In this document: positions 1 to 9,779 of the stretch, piece by piece | How the letters are laid out: every line of letters starts with the position of its first letter | How positions within the stretch are numbered: the first letter of the stretch is position 1 | Origin: Bartonella queenslandensis | Lineage (GTDB): Bacteria; Pseudomonadota; Alphaproteobacteria; Rhizobiales; Rhizobiaceae | Assembly: GCF_018155095.1 (NCBI RefSeq) | Contig: NZ_NAAI01000001.1 | Span: 62,001 to 126,000, forward strand | Length of the DNA: 64,000 nt | Direction of reading: 5' to 3' | Translations under genes and position numbers: made by a program | Notes under the pieces: generated by a model | Told to the model about the DNA's origin: nothing | Seen by the model: the letters and a program-made list of their open reading frames with translations, nothing else | Database searches by the model: none

Positions 1-19
1 AACATACGTGAATGAAATA

Positions 20-147
20 CTATCAATACCTTTGTGAACTGTATAAACCCTCTATCAGCTCTATTACTATTCTCGTCTCAGCTGTTAATATTGCGACAAC
101 TTTGGTATTTGAGAGAGAACATAAGAAGTATGTTACTCTTTTCTTGA
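20..147 (-). pseudogene. integrase 5' fragment, copy A (decayed)
   Basis: Read on the minus strand, this stretch aligns by eye with the start of the integrase remnant at 25693-26087. The shared parts include CTTATG followed by a segment ending GTTGTCGCAATATTAA, and later TTCACAAAG. No open frame survives. It lies directly after a leader copy (150-282), as in the other copies. Only about 40 codons of the gene's 5' end can be recognised, and the window edge cuts off anything further. The call rests on visual alignment. Confidence 0.5.
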
Positions 148-149
148 AT

Positions 150-282
150 AATTTCCATCCACACATCCATTCTGCTTGTGACAGGTAAGAAGATGATGTT
201 ATGAGAAGACTATGATGAGGTCATTTTACGGTATCTGAAGCTATTATTCGATATAATAATGAATTATCATTATAAAGCAATG
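150..282 (-). repeat. dispersed leader repeat, copy A
   Basis: This is a diverged copy of the leader of about 150 bp found upstream of every integrase fragment in the window. The outer boundary on the minus strand reads CTTTATAATGATAATTCATT, matching the family boundary TTGATTTATAATGATAATT. The inner end carries the family's GCTTGTGACAGG-like segment next to the integrase start. The gap 1-398 holds this copy and its integrase fragment and nothing else that I can support. Confidence 0.55.
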
Positions 283-398
283 TTTTACCTATAAAGTGGT
301 GTGCTAGAAAACTAAAGAATAAAGCTTGTGTTCTTATGGAAAGATCTGAAACGATATGACAAGATCTTTCTATAAGGGTATGTTTTTATTTCACATTT

Positions 399-1775
399 TT
401 AAAGAAGAGTTCCTGACAAAATAAGGGAAGCTACAGAAAAATAGATTATAATACCCATGACATCTACTAAAGTTGCTACAAAAGGAGCAGAAGCACTTGC
501 TGGATCAAATTTTAAACCTTTAAGGATAAAAGGCAACATAGAGCCAGAGAGAGAACCGAAGGTAACGATGCCAATTAGAGCTGTACCTACAGTTGTCGAA
601 ATAGCAATCCAATGTTGTCCATAGTCATAGATACCGAGTTGTTGCCAAAGGGTGATGCGCGTAACGCCAATAATTCCGAGTAAGAGACCAAGGGATAGCC
701 CTGTTGGAATTTCACGAATGATAACTTTCCACCAGTCTTTTAGCGTGAGTTCACGTAAAGCCAATGCGCGGATAATAAGGGATGTCGCTTGTGAACCGGA
801 ATTTCCTCCTGAACTCATAATGAGAGGAATAAACAGTGTAAGAATAATTGCTTTTTCAAGTTCTGTTTCGAAATATTGCATAGCGCTTGCTGTGAGCATT
901 TCACCGATAAAGAGTAAAGCCAGCCAGCCACCGCGTTTTTTCATCATTTCAGTAAACTTGATTTGCATATAGGGTTTATTAAGCGCTTCCATACCCCCAA
1001 ATTTATAGGCGTCTTCATTCATTTCATCGACCATGGTATCAAGCACATCGTCAACAGTTACAATGCCAATGACATGGTTATTTTCATCAACGACAGGCAC
1101 CGAGAGAAGATCATGGCGCTGGAAAAGACGCGCAATATCTTCATGATGTGTGAAGGGTGATATTGTAATGGGCGAGTCATGGGTAGGGACATTAAGAATT
1201 TTTTCATCAGGTGAGGCAAGAATAAGGTTACGCAGTGAAACAGCTTTGAGAAGAGTTCCTGTTTTTGGATCAATCACATAGCTCGTATAAACTGTTTCAC
1301 GTGTTCGCTCGACCTCACGAATGTGATCCAAAGTTTTTTGTATGGTCCAGTTTGAAGGAACCGCTATAAACTCCGTTGTCATCAGTGCCCCTGCTGTATG
1401 ATCAGGATAACTGGTGAGTTTTTTAAGTTCAGCGCGCGTTAAGGGTTTAAGTAAGGCATAAAGCCGCGTTCGGGTTTCTTTATCCATTTCTTGAAAGACG
1501 TCTGCAGCAGCATCTGCAGACATACCATCAAGAATTTCAACAGCACGTTTTATGGGCAGAAGTTCTAAAATAGCAACAGGTTGTTCAAGCTCTGGTTTAT
1601 CAAAAAGTTCGATAACATACTCAAGAGGTAGAAGACTAAGAATAGTTATACGTTCCATGATATCGAGGTCATTGATGATATCAATAGAGTCCGCAAAATG
1701 CTGACTTTTTAATTTTTCAGCAAGAGCTTCAGGAGAAAAATTTTTGAAGTCGAAGGCCGTTTTAATTTCAGTCAT
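399..1775 (-). CDS. mgtE: magnesium transporter MgtE
   Basis: This is a 458-residue Mg2+ channel/transporter of the MgtE family, close to the usual family length of about 450. The order is an N-terminal helical domain (about 35-125), two CBS domains (about 130-255, including VPSNWTIQKTLDHI and VPVVDENNHVIGIVTVDDV), then a hydrophobic C-terminal half with about five membrane segments (285-458). In the family the cytoplasmic domains sense Mg2+ and gate the pore. The ATG at 1775 is preceded by a strong AGGAGGT. It stands alone, divergent from the M3 peptidase gene, with a decayed repeat between them. No Mg2+ riboswitch was recognised upstream. Confidence 0.95.
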   Translation of the reverse strand: MTEIKTAFDFKNFSPEALAEKLKSQHFADSIDIINDLDIMERITILSLLPLEYVIELFDKPELEQPVAILELLPIKRAVEILDGMSADAAADVFQEMDKETRTRLYALLKPLTRAELKKLTSYPDHTAGALMTTEFIAVPSNWTIQKTLDHIREVERTRETVYTSYVIDPKTGTLLKAVSLRNLILASPDEKILNVPTHDSPITISPFTHHEDIARLFQRHDLLSVPVVDENNHVIGIVTVDDVLDTMVDEMNEDAYKFGGMEALNKPYMQIKFTEMMKKRGGWLALLFIGEMLTASAMQYFETELEKAIILTLFIPLIMSSGGNSGSQATSLIIRALALRELTLKDWWKVIIREIPTGLSLGLLLGIIGVTRITLWQQLGIYDYGQHWIAISTTVGTALIGIVTFGSLSGSMLPFILKGLKFDPASASAPFVATLVDVMGIIIYFSVASLILSGTLL

Positions 1776-1977
1776 GATAAAGTACCTCCTGAAAAGTTGG
1801 AGCGTTATAAATCTAGATAAGATGATGAGATAAAAAAATAAACGTTTATGGAAGATTCAAAAAAACCTCCCCAGCCGTATTTTCAATTGTTAATATTTTA
1901 AATAAAGTCAAGGATAAATTATAAGTTATAAACAAGTTTCTGAAATCATTGAAAGCAAGAATACAGCCTAATTTAGG

Positions 1978-2058
1978 GATCATATGAAGGCATAAATGTA
2001 AACATCAGTTTTCATTTTTATCATTCTTTCTTTAGTACAATTTTGCAATTTTCGAAAG
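1978..2058 (-). pseudogene. integrase internal fragment, copy B
   Basis: Read on minus, this piece matches the distal part of the integrase remnant at 25693-25770, the region that would encode a segment like ESRKTELKND. The plus-strand text tatgaaggcataaatg followed by atcattctttctttagt parallels 25699-25755. The 5' part of the gene is missing between this piece and its leader (2100-2256), so this copy has an internal deletion. Confidence 0.45.
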
Positions 2059-2099
2059 AAACTACAATAATATTTTGTAAAAGGCAGAGATTATACCTT

Positions 2100-2256
2100 T
2101 CTTCAATAGTTTTTATTAATATGTAATTCCATGTGTGATATGTGCGCGAGTAATCTTTATTGCTGAGATATAATGTAGTTTGCGATGAGAGAATTTTACG
2201 ACCTTAAGATTTCTCATTAAATATATAAAACGATAAACTATTATTATAAATCAATA
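2100..2256 (-). repeat. dispersed leader repeat, copy B
   Basis: This is a leader copy on the minus strand. Its outer end reads TTGATTTATAATAATAGTTT, and the plus-strand block gatgagagaattttacgacc matches the same block in copy D at 26190-26210. Together with 1978-2058 it fills the gap between mgtE and the M3 peptidase gene (1776-2423). The remainder of that gap is plain AT-rich sequence. Confidence 0.5.
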
Positions 2257-2423
2257 TCTTATTTTATAAACATAGAAATTCTTATTTTTATTTATTTTCT
2301 GAAGCTAAAGATATTTTTATTCAATAGAGTTTTGAAACTCACGAAATAGTTTTAGCATATTATCAATTTGTGTCGTAAAGATAATTGTTACAGCTTAAAT
2401 TTATAATGGAGACATAAAGTATT

Positions 2424-4448
2424 ATGACAAAAGCAGCAGTGCTGGATTGGAAGGGATTTTCAGGTCTTCCTGATTTTTCTTCTATAAGAGATGAAGATTT
2501 TAAACCCGCATTTGAACAGGCACTTCAAGAAGCTGAAGAAGAATTAGAGGTGATTGCGATGGTGCAAGAACCACCAACGCTTGAGAATTTTTTGCAACCT
2601 TTTGAGCTTTGTGGCAAAGCACTTGATCGTGTCTGTTCAATATTTTTCTTGCGCACCAGTGCTCATACGAATGCATTGATTCAACAGCTCGAACAAGAGT
2701 TCGTTGTAAAACTTTCCCGTTATTCTTCAAAAATGATGATGGACGCGCGAATATTTTCAAAAATAGATGTACTTTATAAACAATCTCAGCAGGGCATATT
2801 TGAGAGTGAAACAACACGCGTTCTTGAATTATGGTGGAAAAAGTTTGTTTGTCATGGTGCAAAACTAGATGATAAAGCTCAGAAACGGCTTGTGGAAATT
2901 AATGAAAGACTTGCTTTTTTAAATGCTACTTTTGGGCAAAATGTCTTAAACGATGAAGCTGAATGGATTCTGTTTTTAAAACAAACAGACTTATCTGGTT
3001 TACCGGAAGATCTCATTGCTTCAATGAAAGAAATTGCGTGCGAAAGAGGCAATGAAGAGGCCTATGCATTAACACTAGCACGCTCAATTATCGAACCTTT
3101 TTTAAAATTCTCTGATCGTCGTGATTTGCGTGAGGTCGCATTCCAAGCGTGGGCTAAACGTGGTGAAAATAATAACAAGAATGATAATCGAACCATTATT
3201 TTAGAGATTGTTGCGCTTCGAGATGAGCAGGCTAAATTATTGGGATATAAATCTTTCGCAGATTTGAAACTTGATAATACCATGGCTAAAAGTGTTGATT
3301 CTGTTATGGATTTGCTTATGCCTGTATGGGAGCGCGCAAAAGCGAAGGCTTCTACTGAGCAAATTGAATTACAAAACTTTGCCAACAATCAAGGAAGCAA
3401 TGAATCCTTAGCTGCTTGGGATTGGCGTTATTATTCTGAAAAGCTCCGCACTGAAAAACTTTCTTTCGATAGTGCTGAAATTAAATATTATTTTCAGCTT
3501 GATCGTATGATTCAAGCAGCTTTTGGAGTAGCAGAAAGACTCTTTGGCATTAGTTTTGAAGAAAAAAACGCTGTTGCACTTTGGCATCCTGATGCACGTT
3601 TGTGGGAAGTAAAGAAACCTGATGGAAGTTTACTTGGGCATTTTATTGGTGATTATTTTGCACGTTCTTCAAAACGGTCCGGTGCATGGATGAGTCGATT
3701 GCAATCACAGCATAAATTGGATGGCAGCCAAAAACCGGTTATCTACAATATTTGTAATTTTGCTAAACCTTCTAAAGGGGAAGTTGCACTTTTATCACTT
3801 GATGATGCTCGTACACTTTTCCATGAATTTGGGCATGCATTGCATGGTTTGCTTTCTGATGTCACATGGCCTTCTATAGCGGGAACTTCTGTTTCACGTG
3901 ATTTTGTTGAACTTCCCTCTCAACTTTATGAACATTGGTTAACCGTACCAGAGATATTGAAATCTTATGCTATACATGCAAAAACAGGGCATCCGATGCC
4001 ACAAGAATTGATCAATAAAGTTTTGGCAGCACAGATATTTAATGCTGGATTTTCTGCGGTTGAATTTATCTCATCAGCTTTAGTGGATATGGCTTTTCAC
4101 AAAGGAGAAATAGTCATTGATCCGACAATTTTTGAACATAAGGAATTAGAAAAGTTGCAAATGCCTGATACAATTATTATGCGTCATCGTCCTGCGCATT
4201 TTATGCATGTCTTTGCAGGGGATGGTTATGCTGCTGGTTACTATTCTTATATGTGGTCGGAAGTACTTGATGCTGATGCTTTTCAAGCATTTGAAGAAAC
4301 AGGTGATGCCTTTAATTCAGAGCTTGCCGATCGTTTAAAGCGTTTTATTTATTCTGCTGGGGGAAGCCGCGATCCAGAGGAACTGTATAAAGCTTTTCGA
4401 GGACGGATGCCTTTACCAGATGCAATGATTAACAAACGTGGACTATAA
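2424..4448 (+). CDS. M3 family oligopeptidase (Dcp/oligopeptidase A type)
   Basis: This is a 674-residue zinc metallopeptidase of the thimet oligopeptidase family M3, with the usual family length. The zinc motif HEFGHALHG begins at about residue 467, and the third zinc ligand is expected in the following ELPSQLYEHW segment. A C-terminal HRPAHFMHVFAGDGYAAGYYSY block is typical of Dcp/OpdA. It has no signal peptide, so it probably degrades short peptides in the cytoplasm. The ATG follows GGAGA at long spacing. Family membership is certain. Dipeptidyl carboxypeptidase versus oligopeptidase A cannot be separated by eye. Confidence 0.9.
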   Translation: MTKAAVLDWKGFSGLPDFSSIRDEDFKPAFEQALQEAEEELEVIAMVQEPPTLENFLQPFELCGKALDRVCSIFFLRTSAHTNALIQQLEQEFVVKLSRYSSKMMMDARIFSKIDVLYKQSQQGIFESETTRVLELWWKKFVCHGAKLDDKAQKRLVEINERLAFLNATFGQNVLNDEAEWILFLKQTDLSGLPEDLIASMKEIACERGNEEAYALTLARSIIEPFLKFSDRRDLREVAFQAWAKRGENNNKNDNRTIILEIVALRDEQAKLLGYKSFADLKLDNTMAKSVDSVMDLLMPVWERAKAKASTEQIELQNFANNQGSNESLAAWDWRYYSEKLRTEKLSFDSAEIKYYFQLDRMIQAAFGVAERLFGISFEEKNAVALWHPDARLWEVKKPDGSLLGHFIGDYFARSSKRSGAWMSRLQSQHKLDGSQKPVIYNICNFAKPSKGEVALLSLDDARTLFHEFGHALHGLLSDVTWPSIAGTSVSRDFVELPSQLYEHWLTVPEILKSYAIHAKTGHPMPQELINKVLAAQIFNAGFSAVEFISSALVDMAFHKGEIVIDPTIFEHKELEKLQMPDTIIMRHRPAHFMHVFAGDGYAAGYYSYMWSEVLDADAFQAFEETGDAFNSELADRLKRFIYSAGGSRDPEELYKAFRGRMPLPDAMINKRGL

Positions 4449-4453
4449 GATAT

Positions 4454-4481
4454 AACGGTATGGTTAGCACCATGCCGTTTT
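4454..4481 (+). terminator. rho-independent terminator of the M3 peptidase gene
   Basis: The arms AACGGTATGG (4454-4463) and CCATGCCGTT (4470-4479) pair with one G-U and a 6-nt loop. The 3' arm runs into a short T tract. It starts six bases after the stop codon of the peptidase gene. Confidence 0.7.
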
Positions 4482-4608
4482 CATATTGTTGGAAGGATGT
4501 AATTTCGATTTATAAAATCTGCTCTTTATTATAGCTATGTAAACAATGTTTTCATCTTATTTGCTTTTCCTTTATGGGGAAAATTAGATTTTATATTTCA
4601 AATAGACA

Positions 4609-5700
4609 TTATGGGGAAGAAAAATTATCAGCTCGATCTTTTTGATGCCCATTTGGCGGAAACCATGATTTTTTTATAAAACTTGATTTTCTTTTACCTA
4701 AAAGGTGGGTATTTTGTTGTGCCATATCATCGAGGCTCATCGGAGGTTGGCGTATAATATTACTTGGCTCTTGTTTCTCTGGTTTTTGTATAAGTTTTTG
4801 AATATTTGGGTTGGTTGAGTATGGCTCTTCATGAGAAAAAGCATGAAAATTTAAGATATTTTTCAATGGTTTTTCTAAATAAAAGGCAAGTTTTTTCTTT
4901 CCTTCAGAGGTGAAATGCATGCCATTATTGGTGCGTAATTTGACTATTTTTCCGTTAACATCATGGCCTGAAAAAGAAAAAATACCTTCTTCATCACTAA
5001 AGCTACTCCAGATATCGAGAAAATATCCTCCTGTTTTTTCTGTTTCTTGTTTGTAGAGCGCATTAAAAATTTTCATTTTTTGTGTCAAAAGATCATTTCC
5101 AAAAGAAGGTTGACCTATCCATATCCATGATTTTCCAGATGCATGAAGATTTTCAGCAATTTCGATAATTCTTTGTTTGTAGATGTGTATCCATTCTGAT
5201 TGATCTGTGTTAATCGTACTATGAGAGTCTATGATAGGTTGATTATCATTTGCACCGATCATCATGATAATAACATCGGGATTATTTTGATCAATGAGTT
5301 TAGAAATATTGCTTTGCCAAGAATAATAATCAGTTCGAACTAAGCCGGAAGCCGGTATTGTATTGTTCATGATAACGATATCACTATTATTCATAAAAAG
5401 CTTCTTAAGAGCATCCGCAACAGCAGAAGCAGTAAAATCCCCTATAACAAGAATGCGCTTTGCATTCTCGTTTTTTAACTTTTGTATGTTTTTGTGCGTT
5501 ACAATCTTTTTTTTCGGCTTGTCTATTTTTTGTTCTACAATTTGCGGTGGTTGTTGTGTCTGTTTGTTTTGTTGTGACAACCATTTGAAAAAATTCGTTG
5601 CTTTACTTGGGGATGGCTGTATGATCCCTACAATAGAAAGTAAAAACAATAAGGATATCAAGTATATCAGGCGCAAAAGAGACAAGACCTTATTCTTCAT
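4609..5700 (-). CDS. SGNH-hydrolase-like DUF459 protein, probably envelope-exposed
   Basis: This 363-residue protein starts with a hydrophobic segment (about 8-28) that could be a signal anchor. It then has a low-complexity Q/K region and an SGNH-like core. The core includes a block I region ILVIGDFTASAVADAL, a GANDNQP block and a final NGMHFTSEGKKKLAFY block. The family resembles GDSL/SGNH esterases found near peptidoglycan and polysaccharide genes in rhizobia. The usual nucleophile serine (GDS) is Phe here (GDF), and the aspartate of the final D-x-x-H is Asn. Catalysis is therefore doubtful or uses other residues. The stop of the upstream transglycosylase overlaps this start as TAATG, suggesting translational coupling and a shared role in cell-wall turnover. 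Confidence 0.75.
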   Translation of the reverse strand: MKNKVLSLLRLIYLISLLFLLSIVGIIQPSPSKATNFFKWLSQQNKQTQQPPQIVEQKIDKPKKKIVTHKNIQKLKNENAKRILVIGDFTASAVADALKKLFMNNSDIVIMNNTIPASGLVRTDYYSWQSNISKLIDQNNPDVIIMMIGANDNQPIIDSHSTINTDQSEWIHIYKQRIIEIAENLHASGKSWIWIGQPSFGNDLLTQKMKIFNALYKQETEKTGGYFLDIWSSFSDEEGIFSFSGHDVNGKIVKLRTNNGMHFTSEGKKKLAFYLEKPLKNILNFHAFSHEEPYSTNPNIQKLIQKPEKQEPSNIIRQPPMSLDDMAQQNTHLLGKRKSSFIKKSWFPPNGHQKDRADNFSSP

Positions 5701-6956
5701 TATTGTTTTCGAAGGAGAAAAAGCACTTGAGATGAAGGATATCCATTTGCTTTTAGACCATGATGTCGCTGAAAAGCTTTAATTGCTTCGCGAGAGGCTG
5801 TTCCGATTTTTCCATCAACATTTCCTTTATAATATCCCAGTGCACTTAAGCGAGATTGCAGTTCTTTGCATTCTTGGAAGGTAATAGGCTGAAAAGGTCT
5901 TTGCCAATCATGTATTAATCCAAGATGTCCAGCAATACGATCAGCAAGAAGGGCAACAGCAAAAGCATAACGATCTGCATTATTATAACGTTTTAGAACA
6001 AAGAAATTTTTTGTTACTAAAAATATAGGTCCTTTGGCACCATCTGGATATTTTAATATTGCTTGTTCAGCTAATGGAGGAAGAGGATGTCCATTTGCGC
6101 ATTTTACACCTAATTTTTTCCATTGTTCAAAGGAAGACCAGTTTTCTGGAAGTTTTTTTCCCAGCGGCACTTTCACCTCTACTCCCCAAATGAGATGAGG
6201 TTGCCAGCCATTTTTGTGAAGAAGATTAGCAGCAGTAGCGAGAGCATCTGGAACAGAGTTCCAGATATCACGCCGTCCATCTTGATCCATATCAACAGCA
6301 TAGGCGATATAACTGCTTGGAATAAATTGTGTATGTCCCAATGCTCCTGCCCAAGATCCAGTGAGTTGAGAGCGTTTAATTTCACCACTTTGTAGAATTT
6401 TCATAGCAGCAATCAGTTGTGTATGTGCATATTTTGAACGTTTTTTATCAGCATAAGCTAGAGTTGCAAGCGAGCGAATGGCATCACGCATGACACTTTT
6501 ATTGGCTAAAATTTTCCCGTAATTACTTTCCATTGACCAAATAGCAAGCAGAATATTGCGGTCAACACCAAAACATTCTTCAATTTGAAGAAGCCATTTA
6601 TTCCATTTTTTTGCTTGGCGCTGTCCTTCCACAATTGCAATATCGTGGACACGATTATCGAAATAATTCCATGAGGGAGCAACAAATTCTGGTTGGTATG
6701 CAGCGTTTTTTAAAACTTCTGGATCAATGGCATTAACACCTTTAAAAGCCATATCAAATGTAGAGGGGGTAATATTGTGAGCAATAGCTATTTTTTTAAA
6801 CTCTTGAATCCAATGTTTAAATCCACTATCAGCATATGAAAAGGAAACAAAAAGCATTAAAAAAGCAGACAAAAGAACGACAAATCCAGAGATGAGCGTC
6901 CTCTGATTTATTGACTTCTCTAAAAAAGAGAAAATCTTCAATTCTGTTTTTTGCAT
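5700..6956 (-). CDS. lytic murein transglycosylase, MltB family
   Basis: This is a peptidoglycan lytic transglycosylase of about 418 residues. It has an N-terminal hydrophobic signal segment (TLISGFVVLLSAFLML), an SLT_2/MltB catalytic domain with the expected glutamate in SMESNYGK, and family blocks such as GSWAGALGHTQFIPSSY and DIWNSVPDALATAANLL. A C-terminal PG_binding_1 domain (ECKELQSRLSALGYYKGNVDG onward) binds the wall. An earlier in-frame start at 7001 exists. I chose the Met of MQKTELKIF because the extra 15 residues are unlike a signal peptide N-region. It ends one base into the next gene (TAATG), so the pair is probably co-transcribed. Confidence 0.88.
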   Translation of the reverse strand: MQKTELKIFSFLEKSINQRTLISGFVVLLSAFLMLFVSFSYADSGFKHWIQEFKKIAIAHNITPSTFDMAFKGVNAIDPEVLKNAAYQPEFVAPSWNYFDNRVHDIAIVEGQRQAKKWNKWLLQIEECFGVDRNILLAIWSMESNYGKILANKSVMRDAIRSLATLAYADKKRSKYAHTQLIAAMKILQSGEIKRSQLTGSWAGALGHTQFIPSSYIAYAVDMDQDGRRDIWNSVPDALATAANLLHKNGWQPHLIWGVEVKVPLGKKLPENWSSFEQWKKLGVKCANGHPLPPLAEQAILKYPDGAKGPIFLVTKNFFVLKRYNNADRYAFAVALLADRIAGHLGLIHDWQRPFQPITFQECKELQSRLSALGYYKGNVDGKIGTASREAIKAFQRHHGLKANGYPSSQVLFLLRKQ

Positions 6957-7218
6957 TTTGAAATCCCCATTAATATTCAATATCATTAGATATACAATCA
7001 CTTTATTTTTTATTTAGTTTAATTGATAATATGATCAAGAAGAGGAAAAAACTGCAACAAATAATTCATTTAATCCTTTCAATAAATTTCCATATTCTCT
7101 TTTACATTTTTGCTTGTCCATTATACCGATAATTAAAACTATAAGATATATTTTTTATTATTTTGTAAAAACATGTAATAAATAAGAAAGTTATATGAAT
7201 TCATTGAGGAGGATGAAT

Positions 7219-8109
7219 TTGCGTAAAATCCGCAAAGCAGTATTTCCCGTAGCAGGTCTTGGTACGCGTTTTCTTCCTGCGACAAAAACCATTCCTAAAG
7301 AAATGTTAACAGTTGTTGATAAGCCTATTATTCAATATGTTGTGGATGAGGCGCGTGAGGCTGGTATTGAGCATTTTATTTTTGTGACTGGGCGCAACAA
7401 AGCAGTTATTGAGGATTATTTTGATGCGCAATTTGAATTATATGCAACACTTGCTGAATGTGGAAAAAAAGAAGATCTTGCGCATTTATACCGTTTACAA
7501 CCATTGCCAGGGACAACTTCTTTCACACGGCAACAGCAACCTTTGGGGTTAGGGCATGCGCTTTGGTGTGCACGTGAATTAGTTGCAGGCGAACCTTTTG
7601 CTCTGTTATTACCTGATATGTTGATACAAGCGAAAAAGGGATGTCTTTCTGAGATGATAAGCCTTTATGAAAAGGTGGGTGGAGGAAATATTATAGCAGT
7701 TCAGGAGTGCGATCCTAGAGAAACCCATAAATATGGTATTGTGGGGAAAGGCAAACAGATTGCCAATGGTTTTGAAATCACAAAAATGGTAGAAAAGCCG
7801 ATTCAAGGAACAGCACCATCAAATTTGTACATCAATGGACGTTATATTTTGCAGCCAGAAATTTTTAATATTCTTTCCACTCAGGAACGAGGAGCAGGAA
7901 ATGAAATACAACTAACAGATGCGATGATAAAGCTTTCAAACGAACAGGATTTTTTGGGTTTACAATTAGAAGGGCGCACTTTTGATTGCGGTTCTAAAGC
8001 TGGTTTTATTGAAGCTAACGTTGCATTTTCTTTAGCACGTGCTGATATGCATAGCCATGTTTCTGCCTCATTGAAAAATTTACTAGAAACCATTAAAGTT
8101 GAAAAATGA
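7219..8109 (+). CDS. galU: UTP-glucose-1-phosphate uridylyltransferase GalU
   Basis: This is a nucleotidyltransferase of about 296 residues that makes UDP-glucose for envelope polysaccharide synthesis. The N-terminal signature is [18 protein letters not shown]. Further blocks are [28 protein letters not shown] and [12 protein letters not shown]. Three starts compete: ATG 7195, ATG 7213 and TTG 7219. GAGGAGG at 7206-7212 is properly spaced (6 nt) only for the TTG, which also gives the family N-terminus [10 protein letters not shown]. Only 39 bp separate it from kdsD, consistent with one transcript of sugar-precursor genes. Confidence 0.92.
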   Translation: MRKIRKAVFPVAGLGTRFLPATKTIPKEMLTVVDKPIIQYVVDEAREAGIEHFIFVTGRNKAVIEDYFDAQFELYATLAECGKKEDLAHLYRLQPLPGTTSFTRQQQPLGLGHALWCARELVAGEPFALLLPDMLIQAKKGCLSEMISLYEKVGGGNIIAVQECDPRETHKYGIVGKGKQIANGFEITKMVEKPIQGTAPSNLYINGRYILQPEIFNILSTQERGAGNEIQLTDAMIKLSNEQDFLGLQLEGRTFDCGSKAGFIEANVAFSLARADMHSHVSASLKNLLETIKVEK

Positions 8110-8148
8110 TATAGATCTCTCATTTAATTTTATTGATTGAATTTGATT

Positions 8149-9141
8149 ATGACGATACCATTTCCTTATATGGCTTTACAGGGTGCTGTTGCATCGGCGT
8201 TTAAAACACTTGCCAGTGAAAAGAAAGGGCTTGAAGCCCTTGAAGCAGCTCTTCTTGGAGGCCTTTCATCTTCTTTTGAAGCGGCTGTTCAAACCATTAG
8301 AAATTCCTGCGGACACGTAGTCATTACGGGTCTTGGAAAAAGTGGTCATATAGGAACAAAAATTGCAGCAACCTTGGCTTCAACTGGAACACCTGCTTTT
8401 TTTGTGCATGCTGCAGAAGCCAATCACGGTGACCTTGGTATGATTGGATCTGATGATGTTATTCTTGCTTTATCATGGTCTGGTGAAACGCAAGAGTTAA
8501 GTGGTATTATAAGTTATGCGGCGCGGTTTCGTATCCCCCTTATTGCAATGACATCAAGTGAGCACTCTGTGTTAGGACGACAAGCTGATATTGTTCTCTT
8601 ATTACCAAAAATAGAAGAGGCTTGCCCCCATGGTTTAGCTCCTACAACTTCAACAATTATGCAATTGGCAATGGGAGATGCATTAGCAGTTTCTCTTTTA
8701 GAAATGCGTGGTTTTACCGCAACCGATTTTAAAATATATCATCCTGGTGGGTCTCTTGGTGCAAGCCTTAAATATGTGTGTGATATTATGCATGAGGGTG
8801 ATCGTATTCCTTTGGTTATGCAGGGAACAGCGATGACTGAGGCGATGAATGTTTTGGTAGAAAAACATTTTGGTTGTGTTGGTGTTATCAATCAAAAAGG
8901 CGAACTCATTGGAATTGTAACCGATGGTGATCTTGCACGGAACATTCATTTTAATTTATCAAAATTTAATGTTGATGAGGTGATGACCAAAACTCCTAAA
9001 GTTGTGAAGCCAAATACACTTGTTGGTGCGGCAATGGCTTTTATTAATGATCATCATATCGGTGCATTTTTCGTGGTTGAGGATAAAAAACCAGTAGGAA
9101 TTGTTCATTTTCATGATCTTTTGCGTATCGGTGCTGCTTAG
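8149..9141 (+). CDS. kdsD: D-arabinose-5-phosphate isomerase (KdsD/KpsF)
   Basis: This 330-residue enzyme converts ribulose-5-phosphate to arabinose-5-phosphate, the first step to Kdo of lipopolysaccharide. An SIS sugar-isomerase domain (about 40-170, GLGKSGHIGTKIAATLASTG and SWSGETQEL) is followed by two CBS domains (about 205-330, IGIVTDGDLARNI and GIVHFHDLLRIGA). This is the standard KdsD architecture. The first in-frame codon that could start is TTG 8137. I chose ATG 8149 because it gives the common short N-terminus. It follows galU closely. Confidence 0.93.
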   Translation: MTIPFPYMALQGAVASAFKTLASEKKGLEALEAALLGGLSSSFEAAVQTIRNSCGHVVITGLGKSGHIGTKIAATLASTGTPAFFVHAAEANHGDLGMIGSDDVILALSWSGETQELSGIISYAARFRIPLIAMTSSEHSVLGRQADIVLLLPKIEEACPHGLAPTTSTIMQLAMGDALAVSLLEMRGFTATDFKIYHPGGSLGASLKYVCDIMHEGDRIPLVMQGTAMTEAMNVLVEKHFGCVGVINQKGELIGIVTDGDLARNIHFNLSKFNVDEVMTKTPKVVKPNTLVGAAMAFINDHHIGAFFVVEDKKPVGIVHFHDLLRIGAA

Positions 9142-9342
9142 ATTAAAGTTTCCTATCAGATAAAATGTTACTTTTAGGCTAAAATAGATTGAACGATACA
9201 AAATCACAATTTTATTGTGAAGGAACTTTTTGCTGATATTTTGTGGAAAAAAACGATTATTTTACGCATTTTACAATATTTAGAAAATTTTACAGATAGA
9301 GATTTTATCAGTTTTTTGCGTATTTTAGAGAGGATTTTCACT

Positions 9343-9367
9343 CAGGAGGAGAGAGGATCACCTCCTG
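9343..9367. terminator. possible bidirectional hairpin between kdsD and the Omp10-like gene
   Basis: The arms CAGGAGG (9343-9349) and CCTCCTG (9361-9367) lie between convergent genes. The stem is seven perfect pairs with an 11-nt loop, but there is no clean T tract on either side. A weaker hairpin (TCACAAT/ATTGTGA, 9204-9220) lies nearer kdsD. The role is an inference from position only. Confidence 0.35.
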
Positions 9368-9422
9368 TTTGATATGTGTGTTCCCTCTGTTCTTAAGAGA
9401 AGATCTACTTTTACTTTGTTAA

Positions 9423-9779
9423 TTATTTTCGCGTAAGGATAAACTGTGCTCCTGCATGTGAAGTGCAGAGAAGTTGTGTGGCGTCATATGACATTGTACA
9501 ATTGACTCTCGAAATTGTTCCACGGAGAATAGAGCGTATTTCAATTTCTATATTTTGGGCGTTGAGATAATTGTAGGCTCCTTCTGATAGCTTTTCTTCT
9601 GTATCTGCCGCACGCGTTTCAAAAACACCATTGTGAAAAGAAGAAATAATACCATTCTCATCAATCCACTTTCCATCAATTCCAGTTGACATATTGGGGC
9701 TATAATATTGCGAAAAGCTACAGGCATTTAATAGCAAAGCAGTAATTGTAAGACATAAAATATGATAGGCATGTTTCAT
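9423..9779 (-). CDS. outer membrane lipoprotein, Omp10 family
   Basis: This 118-residue lipoprotein has a signal peptide ending in the lipobox LLNAC, with the lipidated Cys at residue 20. The mature part carries the block GIDGKWIDENGIISSFHNG, followed by an ETRAADTEEKLSEG block and a C-terminal AGAQFILTRK. From memory of the family this closely parallels Brucella Omp10, including a pair of cysteines (about 94 and 105) that may form a disulfide. It is expected in the outer membrane. It stands alone between two gaps. Confidence 0.82.
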   Translation of the reverse strand: MKHAYHILCLTITALLLNACSFSQYYSPNMSTGIDGKWIDENGIISSFHNGVFETRAADTEEKLSEGAYNYLNAQNIEIEIRSILRGTISRVNCTMSYDATQLLCTSHAGAQFILTRK

